Assembly: GCA_001802655.1 (NCBI GenBank)
Contig: MGZO01000103.1
Coordinates: 1,717 to 12,813 of the forward strand
Direction of reading: 5' to 3'
DNA from: Hydrogenophilales bacterium RIFOXYD1_FULL_62_11
GTDB taxonomy: Bacteria > Pseudomonadota > Gammaproteobacteria > Burkholderiales > Thiobacillaceae
Length of the DNA: 11,097 nucleotides
The notes beneath the pieces were generated by a model. The model had not been told where the DNA came from. It was given only the letters and a program-made list of their open reading frames with translations, and did no database searches. Numbering within the stretch: the first letter of the stretch is position 1; the number at the start of each line of letters is the position of its first letter. Shown here in pieces: positions 1-5,812 of the stretch. A program made the position numbers and the translations under genes.

Positions 1-168
1 CAGGATGCGCGATTTGGCGCTGGCGCTTTCGCAGCGGATGTTCTCCAGGTCATGCCATCCGTTATAGACGGCAAACCGACGCCCGCAGAAATCATCACGG
101 GCAGCTTTTCTTTGCGCAGGCTTCGTCTTTACTGGAGCTGTACAGCATGGAAGAAAGGGCCCCGCCAT
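1..168 (-). CDS. Possible 5' end of an unidentified minus-strand gene (runs off left edge)
   Basis: An uninterrupted minus-strand reading frame starts with ATG at 168-166 and is still open at base 1, giving 56 codons. The part nearest the edge looks coding: from about base 70 downwards most codons end in G or C, and the residues read RFAVYNGWHDLENIRC, followed by a serine/alanine-rich stretch. The first 20 codons look less coding-like, so the true start may differ or the N-terminus may be degenerate. The ATG overlaps the start codon of the plus-strand gene at 167, which would be unusual for two real divergent genes, because each would have to carry its promoter inside the other. I do not recognise the family. 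It could instead be the broken end of a gene. Confidence is low because only one edge fragment is visible. Confidence 0.3.
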   Translation of the reverse strand, partial: MAGPFLPCCTAPVKTKPAQRKAARDDFCGRRFAVYNGWHDLENIRCESASAKSRIL

Positions 169-793
169 GAAGGAAATCCTGCCCGGCGTTTTTCACTGGA
201 AAACCTTCCACGAAGGCATTCAGGCCTATGTCCACTCCTACTACACCAACGCCACCGACCCGCCGCTGCTGATCGACCCGCGCGTGCCGGCGCAGGGCAT
301 CGAGTGGTTCGCAGCGCACGGCGCGCCGCAGCACATCTATCTGACCAACCGCCACCACTACCGTCATAGCGACCGCTTTGCCGCCCGCTATGGCGCGCAG
401 ATCTGGTGCCACAAGGACGGACTGCACGAATTCACCCATGGCGAAAAAGTCAGGGGATTCAGCCACGGCAAGGTTTTACCCGGTGACATCGTGGCCCTGA
501 AAGTCGCGGCGCTGTGTCCCGAGGAAACCGCGCTGTATGTGCCGCTGCACGGCGGCATCCTGAGCCTCGGCGACGCCATCGTGCGCGAGCGGGGAAAGCT
601 CGGTTTCGTGCCGGATGCCTACATGGGTGACGACCCGGAAGGGGTCAAGCACGGCCTGCGCAAGGCTTTTCTCAAGCACCTGCGCGAACGCGAATTCGAC
701 CATCTGCTGTTCGCCCACGGCGCGCCGTGGATCGGCGGCGCCAGGGCGGGCCTCGAAAAGTTTCTGGCGGACCGGGAACGAATGGGGTGCTAG
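167..793 (+). CDS. Metallo-beta-lactamase-fold-like protein with altered metal-binding motif
   Basis: This 208-residue protein resembles the compact MBL-fold hydrolases. It opens with the usual strand pattern (LPGVFHWKT) and has an LLIDPRVP turn near residue 35. The position of the canonical HxHxDH motif holds NRHHYRHSDRF (residues 61-71). There are later GDAIV (about 132-136) and LLFAHGAPW (about 180-188) motifs, where the family normally has its metal-binding Asp and last His. His63, His64, His67 and Asp69 could still bind metal, but the spacing is not the standard one, so activity and substrate cannot be predicted. The ATG at 167 follows a purine-rich AGAAAGGG that ends 8 nt upstream, a modest ribosome binding site. 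The gene converges on the YdjM-like gene with only 15 nt between stop codons. No signal peptide is seen, so it is probably cytoplasmic. Confidence 0.8.
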   Translation: MKEILPGVFHWKTFHEGIQAYVHSYYTNATDPPLLIDPRVPAQGIEWFAAHGAPQHIYLTNRHHYRHSDRFAARYGAQIWCHKDGLHEFTHGEKVRGFSHGKVLPGDIVALKVAALCPEETALYVPLHGGILSLGDAIVRERGKLGFVPDAYMGDDPEGVKHGLRKAFLKHLREREFDHLLFAHGAPWIGGARAGLEKFLADRERMGC

Positions 794-807
794 CCGGGCT
801 AGCCCGG
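794..807. terminator. Perfect 14-bp palindrome between convergent genes, possible bidirectional terminator
   Basis: CCGGGCTAGCCCGG is a perfect palindrome. It fills almost all of the 15-nt gap between the stop codon of the plus-strand gene ending at 793 and the stop codon of the minus-strand gene at 809. It could form a 5-bp GC stem with a CTAG loop in either transcript. No T-tract follows on either strand, so it does not meet the classical intrinsic-terminator pattern. The position alone suggests a role in ending convergent transcripts. Confidence 0.35.
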
Positions 808-808
808 A

Positions 809-1348
809 TCAGTGGCCAGCCAGCCCCCGCAGTGCAATCCCCAGCAACGCCAATACCAGACACGGCCACCACACCCAGCGCATCTCCGAACGCAGCACCG
901 CGAAACCCTGTCGCGAGAAAAGCGCGGACGGACGCAGCGGCGACACCTCGATCACCCGCCACGGCAGAAAGCTTCGCCGGTGCGAAAAAGGACTGAAGAA
1001 AGCGATGCCGAGGCCACCGTTGGTCATCCCGTCGATCAGCCCGTGCGACGCGGCGCTGACGAGCAGCACCCCGAACACCGTCAACGGATCGGAGCCCAGC
1101 GCCGGCGCAAGCAACGTCCCCGCGCCGGCCAGCGCCGCGGCAAACGGCAACGAATGGGTGAAGCCGCGGTGGCCGAACGGGTGCGCATAGGGAATGCCCA
1201 GCCACAGACCCAGCGCATCGATGTCGGGCAACACTGCGCAAACCAGTGCCAGCGCCATCAGCCACGGCGGCACGATATCCGGCCCCAGCGCAACGCTCAG
1301 CGCCAGCGGCACGGCGAGATGGGAAAGCGGCGTCGCCAAGCCTCTCAC
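809..1348 (-). CDS. YdjM-type integral membrane protein (putative metal-dependent hydrolase)
   Basis: This 179-residue hydrophobic protein belongs to the YdjM/LexA-binding inner-membrane-associated family (DUF457-like). Visible motifs are His10, PDID at 41-44, HRGFTHS at 60-66 and SHGLIDGMTN at 101-110. These are the conserved His/Asp clusters that give the family its putative metal-dependent hydrolase label. Hydrophobic stretches at about 11-40, 67-85, 90-105 and 160-175 indicate several membrane spans in the inner membrane. The start is taken as GTG at 1348, with AGG five nt upstream. The ATG at 1352 is in another frame. In E. coli ydjM is SOS-induced, but no LexA box is visible in front of this gene. 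It is the last gene before a convergent junction. The biochemical role of the family is not established. Confidence 0.82.
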   Translation of the reverse strand: MRGLATPLSHLAVPLALSVALGPDIVPPWLMALALVCAVLPDIDALGLWLGIPYAHPFGHRGFTHSLPFAAALAGAGTLLAPALGSDPLTVFGVLLVSAASHGLIDGMTNGGLGIAFFSPFSHRRSFLPWRVIEVSPLRPSALFSRQGFAVLRSEMRWVWWPCLVLALLGIALRGLAGH

Positions 1349-1382
1349 CCATACCTAACATCAACCGCCGGACGAATGCAGA

Positions 1383-1643
1383 TTACGGCTTGCGGCCGGG
1401 CTCGGCGCAGCGAATGATCGCTTCATTGGTTTTCAGATTCAGACAGCGGCGCATGTCGCGTCCCTGCCGCTGTTTTCCCATATATCGATCATGGCTATCC
1501 CGAACCTCGCCCCTCGGTTGAACCTGACTCTTGTCCAGGATCTGGGCTCCGTCGGGTGTGGACGCCGCTTCAGGCTCAACGCCCTGCCCCATTGCAACAT
1601 TCGCCGCAACCAGCAGCGGCAGCATCATCAACAGAATTTTCAT
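1383..1643 (-). CDS. Small exported hypothetical protein with two C-terminal cysteines
   Basis: This 86-residue protein begins with a clear signal peptide: MKILLMMLPLLVAANVAMGQ, a positive residue followed by a hydrophobic core, with probable cleavage near residue 18-20. The mature part is small, charged and rich in Arg, Gln and Asp. It ends with two cysteines, Cys67 and Cys79, in the context CLNLKTNEAIIRCAE, which could form a disulfide in the periplasm. The start ATG at 1643 is well supported by a strong GGGGAGGAG ribosome binding site just upstream. It lies downstream of the exported nitroreductase on the same strand with an 89-nt gap, and it may be co-transcribed or have its own promoter there. 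I recognise no named family; small Cys-pair exported proteins of this sort are usually annotated as hypothetical. Confidence 0.75.
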   Translation of the reverse strand: MKILLMMLPLLVAANVAMGQGVEPEAASTPDGAQILDKSQVQPRGEVRDSHDRYMGKQRQGRDMRRCLNLKTNEAIIRCAEPGRKP

Positions 1644-1732
1644 ATGATCTCCTCCCCTGTTCCCTGCACCGGCATGCGTGTTTGCGCATACCTGACGGGA
1701 TACATTCCAAGAATAGTTCGCTTACGACACCC

Positions 1733-2383
1733 CTATTTAGCATTGTCAGCCGGGTAACCCACCGATTGCGCGAGGATGATGCGCTGATGGTTCGCCAGCC
1801 CCAGAGCAGCGCTCAATGCATCGCGATCGAGCAAGCCGCGCACCACCACCGCCAAACCAGCCGACGCGCAATACAGATACACGTTCTGGGCAACGAAGCC
1901 GGCATCAGTTGCACTGTAGAACGTCTTTTCTTCGGCGCTGGCCTCGCTCATGCGGTTGAGGTCGGTCACGTACACCAGGTTCAGCGGTGCAGTCGCCACA
2001 AAGTCCTGCACGCCTGCCAGCCGTCGAATGTCGCCCGCCGCCACTTTGATTAACGTATGCGTGGGCGGGTCGTAACGATACGCGCCGTCTGGGGTGGTCA
2101 CGTACACATCGATCTCACGCCAGTCATGGGCAGAAGGCGCGGTACGCTGGCCTGTTTCTGGCCGGTTCACCCCGCTTGCCGCCCACAGCAGATTCGACAG
2201 CATGTGAGGCGGCAGCGCTTTGCTGGCGAATTCCCGCGCCGTATGCCGCGCCTGCAGCGCCTGCATCAAAGGCATGCCACCGGACATTTCGGGCGGCGGC
2301 AGCTTGATAGCCCCGGTTTCTTGCGCCAGCCCTGTTCCCATCACGCTCATCATCACCACCCCCACGACTCGCCATATCTTCAT
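1733..2383 (-). CDS. Exported SagB/ThcOx-type nitroreductase family protein
   Basis: This 216-residue protein has the nitroreductase (FMN-dependent oxidoreductase) fold of the SagB/ThcOx dehydrogenase branch. Visible motifs are ARHTAREF at 45-52 (FMN phosphate contact region), TAPSAHDWREIDVYV at 81-95 (family APSAGN-like segment) and the helix AGFVAQNVYLYCASAGL at about 161-177. The N-terminus (MKIWRVVGVVMMSVMGTGLA, then QETG) is a typical signal peptide with cleavage near residue 20, so the enzyme should work in the periplasm. The start was set at 2383 because GGGAGA lies 7 nt upstream; a longer in-frame start at 2413 would put ten charged residues before the signal. In characterised relatives SagB oxidises azoline rings in peptide biosynthesis, but no peptide maturation genes are present here, so the substrate is unknown. 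The small Cys-pair exported protein lies just downstream. Confidence 0.85.
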   Translation of the reverse strand: MKIWRVVGVVMMSVMGTGLAQETGAIKLPPPEMSGGMPLMQALQARHTAREFASKALPPHMLSNLLWAASGVNRPETGQRTAPSAHDWREIDVYVTTPDGAYRYDPPTHTLIKVAAGDIRRLAGVQDFVATAPLNLVYVTDLNRMSEASAEEKTFYSATDAGFVAQNVYLYCASAGLAVVVRGLLDRDALSAALGLANHQRIILAQSVGYPADNAK

Positions 2384-2476
2384 GGCCGTTTCTCCCTTGT
2401 AGAAAACGTGCAACCGCTTTCAATCTAGCTCCACGTCGACACCGGGCAAGGAAAATGCTGCTGAACAAGTCGTCGC

Positions 2477-2504
2477 CCCCGGCGAATACGCACAGGGGCC
2501 GGGG
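2477..2504. other. GC-rich inverted repeat in the gap between DUF3616-like gene and nitroreductase
   Basis: CCCCGGC at 2477-2483 pairs with GCCGGGG at 2498-2504, a 7-bp stem with a 14-nt loop. It lies 40 nt downstream of the stop of the DUF3616-like gene and upstream of the nitroreductase start. It could terminate or attenuate minus-strand transcription from the upstream gene. No T-run directly follows it on that strand, so factor-independent termination is uncertain. Confidence 0.25.
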
Positions 2505-2543
2505 TCTAGCTGGTTGCTCAAGCGGGAATCCTGCGCCCCCCTG

Positions 2544-3440
2544 TCAGGGCGCAATCAACAGTTGCCCGGCATCGAGCAGCACAAAGTGCGCATCGCGACC
2601 ATCTTTTCTGCTGCCGTCATCGCTGACGATGATGATGCGCTGGCGGTCGTCGATCACGGCGGGGCTCACGCCCTCGGCGTGCTCGAAACCTGGCAGGCCA
2701 GCCACGCTGACGCGGCGTGCCGGCGCATCTGGCAGACCGCTCCAGAACCAGAGCTGGAAATGAACCTGCTGACTGGCAACCGGACCGCTGATCACGAGGT
2801 AGCCGTCGAGGGTGGGCAGATAAGCCAGGCCGCGAATCCCGTCGCCGCCCAAATCCAGCGTAATCAGAGTACGCAAAACGCGGGGCGGCTCGCACCGCTC
2901 GAAAATGGCTGCGGGGTTCTCAACGCAGGCGATGATGGCGCGCTGCTCGAGCAAGGGGCTGCGAAAGCCCACCAGCAATTGCTGCCCGTCGGCGCTGATT
3001 TCCATGGCCTCGATATTGAAGCCCCCGCTGCTTTTGACGTCAGCGATGTCGGCAGCAGCGGCCAGCACCGGATGCGTCCGCACCAAAGCGGGCTTCAGGC
3101 CGCGAACCAGCATCGGCTCGACCATGCGCCCGCCTTCAACGCGAAAACGGACCAGCTTGTCGCGGGACTTTTTCTCGTCGCCCTCCGTATCGCGCGAATG
3201 CGAGGTGAGGGCGTAGACGTAGCCTGCCCGGTCGAGCGCGAGTGCTTCAAGATCATCCAGCTTCCAGCCCGCATCGTCGCCCGCCGGCGGCAACAGCGGC
3301 GTGCTGCTCACGTCGCCCGCGGTGCTGATCGTCACCAGGCTGAAGGGATGGCTCTTTTCATCTTCCACCACCAGAAAGCGCCCGTCCGCGAGCTGCTGAA
3401 TGGAGGAAGGCTCATACAGGCCGGTCAGGGGCTGAAACAT
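2544..3440 (-). CDS. DUF3616-like beta-propeller protein
   Basis: This 298-residue protein has no signal peptide and a repeating strand-rich pattern: ADGRFLVVEDE near residue 18, LDDLEALALDRAGYVYALTSHSR around 62-84, FNIEAMEISADGQQLLVGFRSP around 140-161, and GIRGLAYLPTLDGYLVISG around 199-217. These segments fit the blades of DUF3616/SMP-30-like beta-propellers. The paired phrases about an element's 'intended' reading (GLYEPSSIQQLADGRFLVVEDE, opening around residue 7) are typical of DUF3616 members. Function in this family is not established; the similarity is recalled, not searched. The start at 3440 is the first ATG and lacks a strong Shine-Dalgarno (only GAAAG). The neighbouring exonuclease remnant lies 45 nt upstream on the same strand. 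Likely cytoplasmic. Confidence 0.72.
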   Translation of the reverse strand: MFQPLTGLYEPSSIQQLADGRFLVVEDEKSHPFSLVTISTAGDVSSTPLLPPAGDDAGWKLDDLEALALDRAGYVYALTSHSRDTEGDEKKSRDKLVRFRVEGGRMVEPMLVRGLKPALVRTHPVLAAAADIADVKSSGGFNIEAMEISADGQQLLVGFRSPLLEQRAIIACVENPAAIFERCEPPRVLRTLITLDLGGDGIRGLAYLPTLDGYLVISGPVASQQVHFQLWFWSGLPDAPARRVSVAGLPGFEHAEGVSPAVIDDRQRIIIVSDDGSRKDGRDAHFVLLDAGQLLIAP

Positions 3441-3485
3441 GGGATGCTTTCGTCGGGTGATGTTGAGAGGCTGGAGTCGGCAAAG

Positions 3486-3961
3486 TCAGGATTCGTGGCG
3501 CCACCCGCCCGCCTGCGCCGCCATCACAATCCGCGCGCACGCCTCGGCATCCGAATCCGCCTGGTGATGCCGCAGATCGATGCCCAGATAGTTGCACACA
3601 TCCGGCAGCCTGGTCGGGCGAACATCCCACTGCGCCCGCGCCAGCCGGACCGTGCATACAAAAGGCAGCGTCGGCGCCGCCAGCCCATAGGTCTCGCAGC
3701 AGGCGCCCAGCACGCCCTTGTCGAAAGGCGCGTTATGCGCCGCGAGAAAGTTCACCCCCGCCAGCACGCGCGCCCACCCCGCCCACACCGCATCGAAGGT
3801 CCATGGATAGGCGTAAACAAAAACTGGCGCGACGGCGGGCGAATCAGCGCATGCAAACGATCGACAATGCGCCCGCCCTCGACAATCACCACGCCCACCG
3901 CGCACGCGCTATCACGGGCGTTGTTCGCGGTTTCGAAGTCAATGGCGGCGAAGCGGGTCAT
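3486..3961 (-). pseudogene. DEDDh 3'-5' exonuclease (DnaQ-like), broken by an out-of-frame internal deletion
   Basis: Two overlapping minus-strand frames together make one DnaQ-family exonuclease. The first frame starts at ATG 3961 with FAAIDFETAN (ExoI; Asp8, Glu10) and runs to FTPIHG at about base 3800. The second frame picks up at TFDAVWAGW and continues through AAHNAPFDKG (ExoII) and HHQADSDAEACARIV (ExoIII, the DEDDh His/Asp) to a stop at 3486. Relatives normally have about ten residues between the IHG turn and the TF helix. Here they are absent and the frame changes, which points to loss of about 28-31 nt rather than a single-base indel. The joined product would be about 158 residues against the usual 165-200. 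The catalytic residues are intact on both sides, so the break is recent or a sequencing error. Such proteins proofread or trim single-stranded DNA ends. The gene lies downstream of the Mrr-like nuclease. Confidence 0.8.
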
Positions 3962-4053
3962 GGGTGGCGTCGTTCAGTCATTTATAAATAATTGTCAGGA
4001 ATGGCCATGATGCGTGCCCAATGCATGCCCTGGTAAGAGAGCAAACAGCCAGA

Positions 4054-4887
4054 TCAGGCCGGACGCTTGCCCTTGCAGTCCGGGTATCGTGAGCACCGCC
4101 AAAACTTCATGCCCGCATTCGCGCCGTCCCTGGCTCTACGCTTCACCATCCGGCTTTGGCATTCCGGGCAATAGGGCGCGCCTATCGTCAAAACACTAAG
4201 CGGATCCCGAAAAAACTTGACGGGCACACTCACACCGCGGGTCAGTGCATCCAGTGCCTTGTCATCCATCAACTCGATGTTCTTGCCTTTGGCAAACGCA
4301 CGGGCCTCATCCGTAAATACGCCGGTCGTCAGCACAAACCCACCGGTAGCGCTTCTGGCTGCCATCAGCCCAGCGTGCTTTTGCACGATGTTCACGCCCA
4401 CCCGGGTGGCTCGCCAATGTTTGCATTGCACCAGGAAGAGCTCGCCTCCCTTCTTCAACGCCAGATCCACCCTGCCATCGGCGCCGCCACGGGTCTCCGT
4501 CACCGAGTAGCCCTTGCGCCGAAACGCTTCGCCCACCAGCGCTTCGAACTCCTGCCCGCTCAACTGATTGAGTGCACCTCCGTGAGGACCGCCAGTCACC
4601 CGCTCATGCAAGGCACGGCGCTGGTATCGCCCATAGACGGACAAAGCCGCCCCCACCAGAAAAACAAACGGCAACAGAACCTGGCCAACCGTGGCCAGCG
4701 TATTGACAAGACTCTGGCCGACAAAGCCGCCCATCATTCCAGGCTGCGCAACAGCCGTTGCCTCACTGACGGCCACGCTGTGCAGCCCAAAATACGCCGA
4801 CATCGCGAGCACGATCCCCACCCACCAGGGCAGCTTGCTGGCTATTGCGATCAAGCCATCAAAAAGAATTGGGTTGCGGCGAGCCAT
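4054..4887 (-). CDS. Membrane-anchored Mrr-type restriction endonuclease with C4 zinc finger
   Basis: This 277-residue protein has three parts. Residues about 20-40 and 64-86 are two hydrophobic segments, probably membrane spans, with the rest in the cytoplasm. Residues about 108-215 are an Mrr-cat (PD-(D/E)xK superfamily) domain: SGQEFEALVGEAFRRKGY, then GGADGRVDLAL with Asp141, then FLVQCKHWR with Gln154 and Lys156, the D...QxK catalytic signature. Residues 240-271 are a topoisomerase-type C4 zinc finger (CPEC at 240-243, Cys265 and Cys271), likely DNA-binding. In the family, Mrr-like enzymes cleave modified or foreign DNA, but many membrane-anchored members have no proven activity. The ATG at 4887 has AGGA six nt upstream. 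A truncated GIY-YIG-like ORF ends 32 nt upstream on the same strand, and a broken exonuclease lies downstream. Confidence 0.87.
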   Translation of the reverse strand: MARRNPILFDGLIAIASKLPWWVGIVLAMSAYFGLHSVAVSEATAVAQPGMMGGFVGQSLVNTLATVGQVLLPFVFLVGAALSVYGRYQRRALHERVTGGPHGGALNQLSGQEFEALVGEAFRRKGYSVTETRGGADGRVDLALKKGGELFLVQCKHWRATRVGVNIVQKHAGLMAARSATGGFVLTTGVFTDEARAFAKGKNIELMDDKALDALTRGVSVPVKFFRDPLSVLTIGAPYCPECQSRMVKRRARDGANAGMKFWRCSRYPDCKGKRPA

Positions 4888-4919
4888 GTTGTTCCTGGTG
4901 TGGGTTGCGGGTCACGACT

Positions 4920-5084
4920 CTATTCAAATCCAAGCTGAATGTTGAGCACTATCGCAAAGAACAACGCGTAGGTGCGAATCGGTTGACGCTTTCCCACCCT
5001 GTTGGAACGTTCCGCCACGCACAGCCCATCCGGGTCGTCATCAGCGACAAAAATGCGGAGGGAAAGAGGTTTCAGAGTGCTCAT
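4920..5084 (-). pseudogene. N-terminal fragment of a GIY-YIG nuclease family gene
   Basis: This 54-codon ORF is below usual length cut-offs. It opens MSTLKPLSLRIFVADDDPDG and continues LCVAERSNRVGK. That pattern (LRIFxADGDPDGLRVxERSNWxGK) is how a family of bacterial GIY-YIG nuclease-domain proteins begins, which then continue for about 200 or more residues. Here the similarity stops after residue 32, and the rest (RQPIRTYALFF... to the TAG) looks unrelated. The family's GIY-YIG region is missing, and the conserved Trp of SNW is Arg. No good Shine-Dalgarno precedes the ATG at 5084. The fragment is therefore most likely the decayed 5' end of a deleted gene, with sequence joined at about 4985. 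It could also be a short expressed leader for the Mrr-like gene, 32 nt downstream. The family match is from memory. Confidence 0.5.
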
Positions 5085-5140
5085 TTGTCTGTGGCCAAGC
5101 GTGATGTCATGCGGGATTACTCATGGTGACCCCGCCAGCG

Positions 5141-5419
5141 TCACCCATACACCTCGTCATGGCTGCCGATATCGAGAAGAAGGATTTCGTTTTCGGTGAC
5201 TTGAACGGTCAGGATGAGGCGGTAACTGTAGGTGAGACTGATGGCCTGCATACCCTGGAGTTTGCCCGTCAGGGGGTGCAGACGCAGGCTGGGTTCAAAT
5301 GGATCGGCTCGCAGTTGCGTCATGGTTTCGATGAAGCGGGGCCGTAGATCAGGATGCTTGGTCAGGAACTTGCGAACACGGCGGTCGAAAAAAGCCGTGG
5401 TGGTCAGCGTCCAACTCAT
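5141..5419 (-). CDS. Type II toxin, YafQ/RelE-like mRNA interferase
   Basis: This 92-residue basic protein has the RelE/ParE-superfamily layout: FFDRRVRKFLTKHPDL near the N-terminus, then LRLHPLTGKLQGMQAISLTYSYRLIL (about 45-70), and a final ILLLDIGSHDEVYG. The LTGKL...SYR core and the C-terminal IGSHDEVY, with its His, match the YafQ group, which cuts mRNA at the ribosome. The ATG at 5419 overlaps the end of the antitoxin gene by 4 nt (ATGA), a standard arrangement for translational coupling of antitoxin and toxin. The partner here is a Phd/YefM-type protein, whereas E. coli YafQ pairs with the ribbon-helix-helix DinJ. Length is normal and no damage is seen, so the toxin is probably functional. 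Activity should be kept in check by complex formation and autoregulation at the promoter near 5718-5746. Confidence 0.9.
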   Translation of the reverse strand: MSWTLTTTAFFDRRVRKFLTKHPDLRPRFIETMTQLRADPFEPSLRLHPLTGKLQGMQAISLTYSYRLILTVQVTENEILLLDIGSHDEVYG

Positions 5420-5688
5420 GCCGCCGGTTCGTTGTCCAGATGCTGCATCAGCGCTTCGACGCTGTCATGGCGGCTGACCCGGCCGGCTTTGGCGTCTTCT
5501 AGCGATGCCTTGATGCGGGCCAGAGCAGCTTCTTCCTGGGACTCGATCAACTCTCTGTAGCGCTCTTCCGTCAGCACCACATATTGCGGGCGGTTGTTCT
5601 TGATGATGTGCACCGGACCTTGGGTCAGGGCTTCATCCACGGCGGCGATGCCGCGACGCTTGATTTCCTGAGCGGGGACGACGTTCAT
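5416..5688 (-). CDS. Phd/YefM-type antitoxin
   Basis: This 90-residue protein has the Phd/YefM antitoxin fold: MNVVPAQEIKRRGIAAVDEAL, then GPVHIIKNNRPQYVVLTEERYREL (about residues 24-47), the characteristic loop-strand-helix DNA-binding module. It is followed by an acidic, Ala/Glu-rich C-terminal half (about 50-90) that would wrap the toxin. The start at 5688 has a strong AGGAGA ribosome binding site. The stop region overlaps the toxin start by 4 nt. The N-terminal domain is expected to bind a palindromic operator and repress the operon; a 22-bp imperfect palindrome lies just upstream (5703-5724). The operon is 124 nt downstream of lexA on the same strand, but the strong separate promoter suggests independent transcription. 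Confidence 0.9.
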   Translation of the reverse strand: MNVVPAQEIKRRGIAAVDEALTQGPVHIIKNNRPQYVVLTEERYRELIESQEEAALARIKASLEDAKAGRVSRHDSVEALMQHLDNEPAA

Positions 5689-5702
5689 GGCTGTCTCCTG
5701 TA

Positions 5703-5724
5703 CTTAAACTGGTACCGATTAAAG
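5703..5724 (-). promoter_or_regulatory. Imperfect palindrome over the antitoxin -10 box, candidate autoregulatory operator
   Basis: The 22 bases centred on GGTACC (between 5713 and 5714) pair in 8 of 11 positions, including the outer CTT/AAG and inner GGT/ACC arms. The palindrome overlaps the -10 box (5718-5723) and ends 15 nt before the antitoxin start codon. This is where Phd-type antitoxins usually bind to repress their own operon. The site is an inference from position and symmetry; no protein-binding data are available here. Confidence 0.5.
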
Positions 5725-5746
5725 CACCACATAAAGAAGCTGTAAA
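5718..5746 (-). promoter_or_regulatory. Sigma70-type promoter of the antitoxin-toxin operon
   Basis: Reading the minus strand, TTTACA (5746-5741) and TTTAAT (5723-5718) are separated by exactly 17 nt. They match 5 of 6 bases of both the -35 and the -10 consensus. Transcription would begin at about 5710, leaving a short leader of roughly 20 nt with the AGGAGA ribosome binding site before the antitoxin. This is the best-looking promoter in the window. Confidence 0.6.
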
Positions 5747-5812
5747 GCCATGGTTTTCTACATGCCTATGTCGACAGCCTGTGTATCGAGTCCGACTTTT
5801 TTCAGTGCTGCG

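Noticed and set aside
138..145. CTGTACAG resembling a LexA site upstream of the MBL-like gene
   Set aside because: The two half-sites touch without the 8-bp spacer needed for LexA binding.
672..1364. Minus-strand 230-codon ORF overlapping the YdjM-like gene
   Set aside because: It is Arg/Ala/Gly-rich without motifs and lies in a different frame of the well-supported membrane protein gene.
2514..4010. Long plus-strand ORF of 498 codons opposite the DUF3616-like and exonuclease genes
   Set aside because: It is rich in Arg, His, Ala and Gln with no recognisable motif, and lies opposite the DUF3616-like and exonuclease coding sequence; it is the antisense shadow of GC-rich genes.
5125..5145. 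Inverted repeat GGTGAC / GTCACC at the toxin stop codon as a terminator
   Set aside because: The 6-bp stem with a 9-nt loop overlaps the stop codon and no T-run follows on the minus strand; it is too weak to call.
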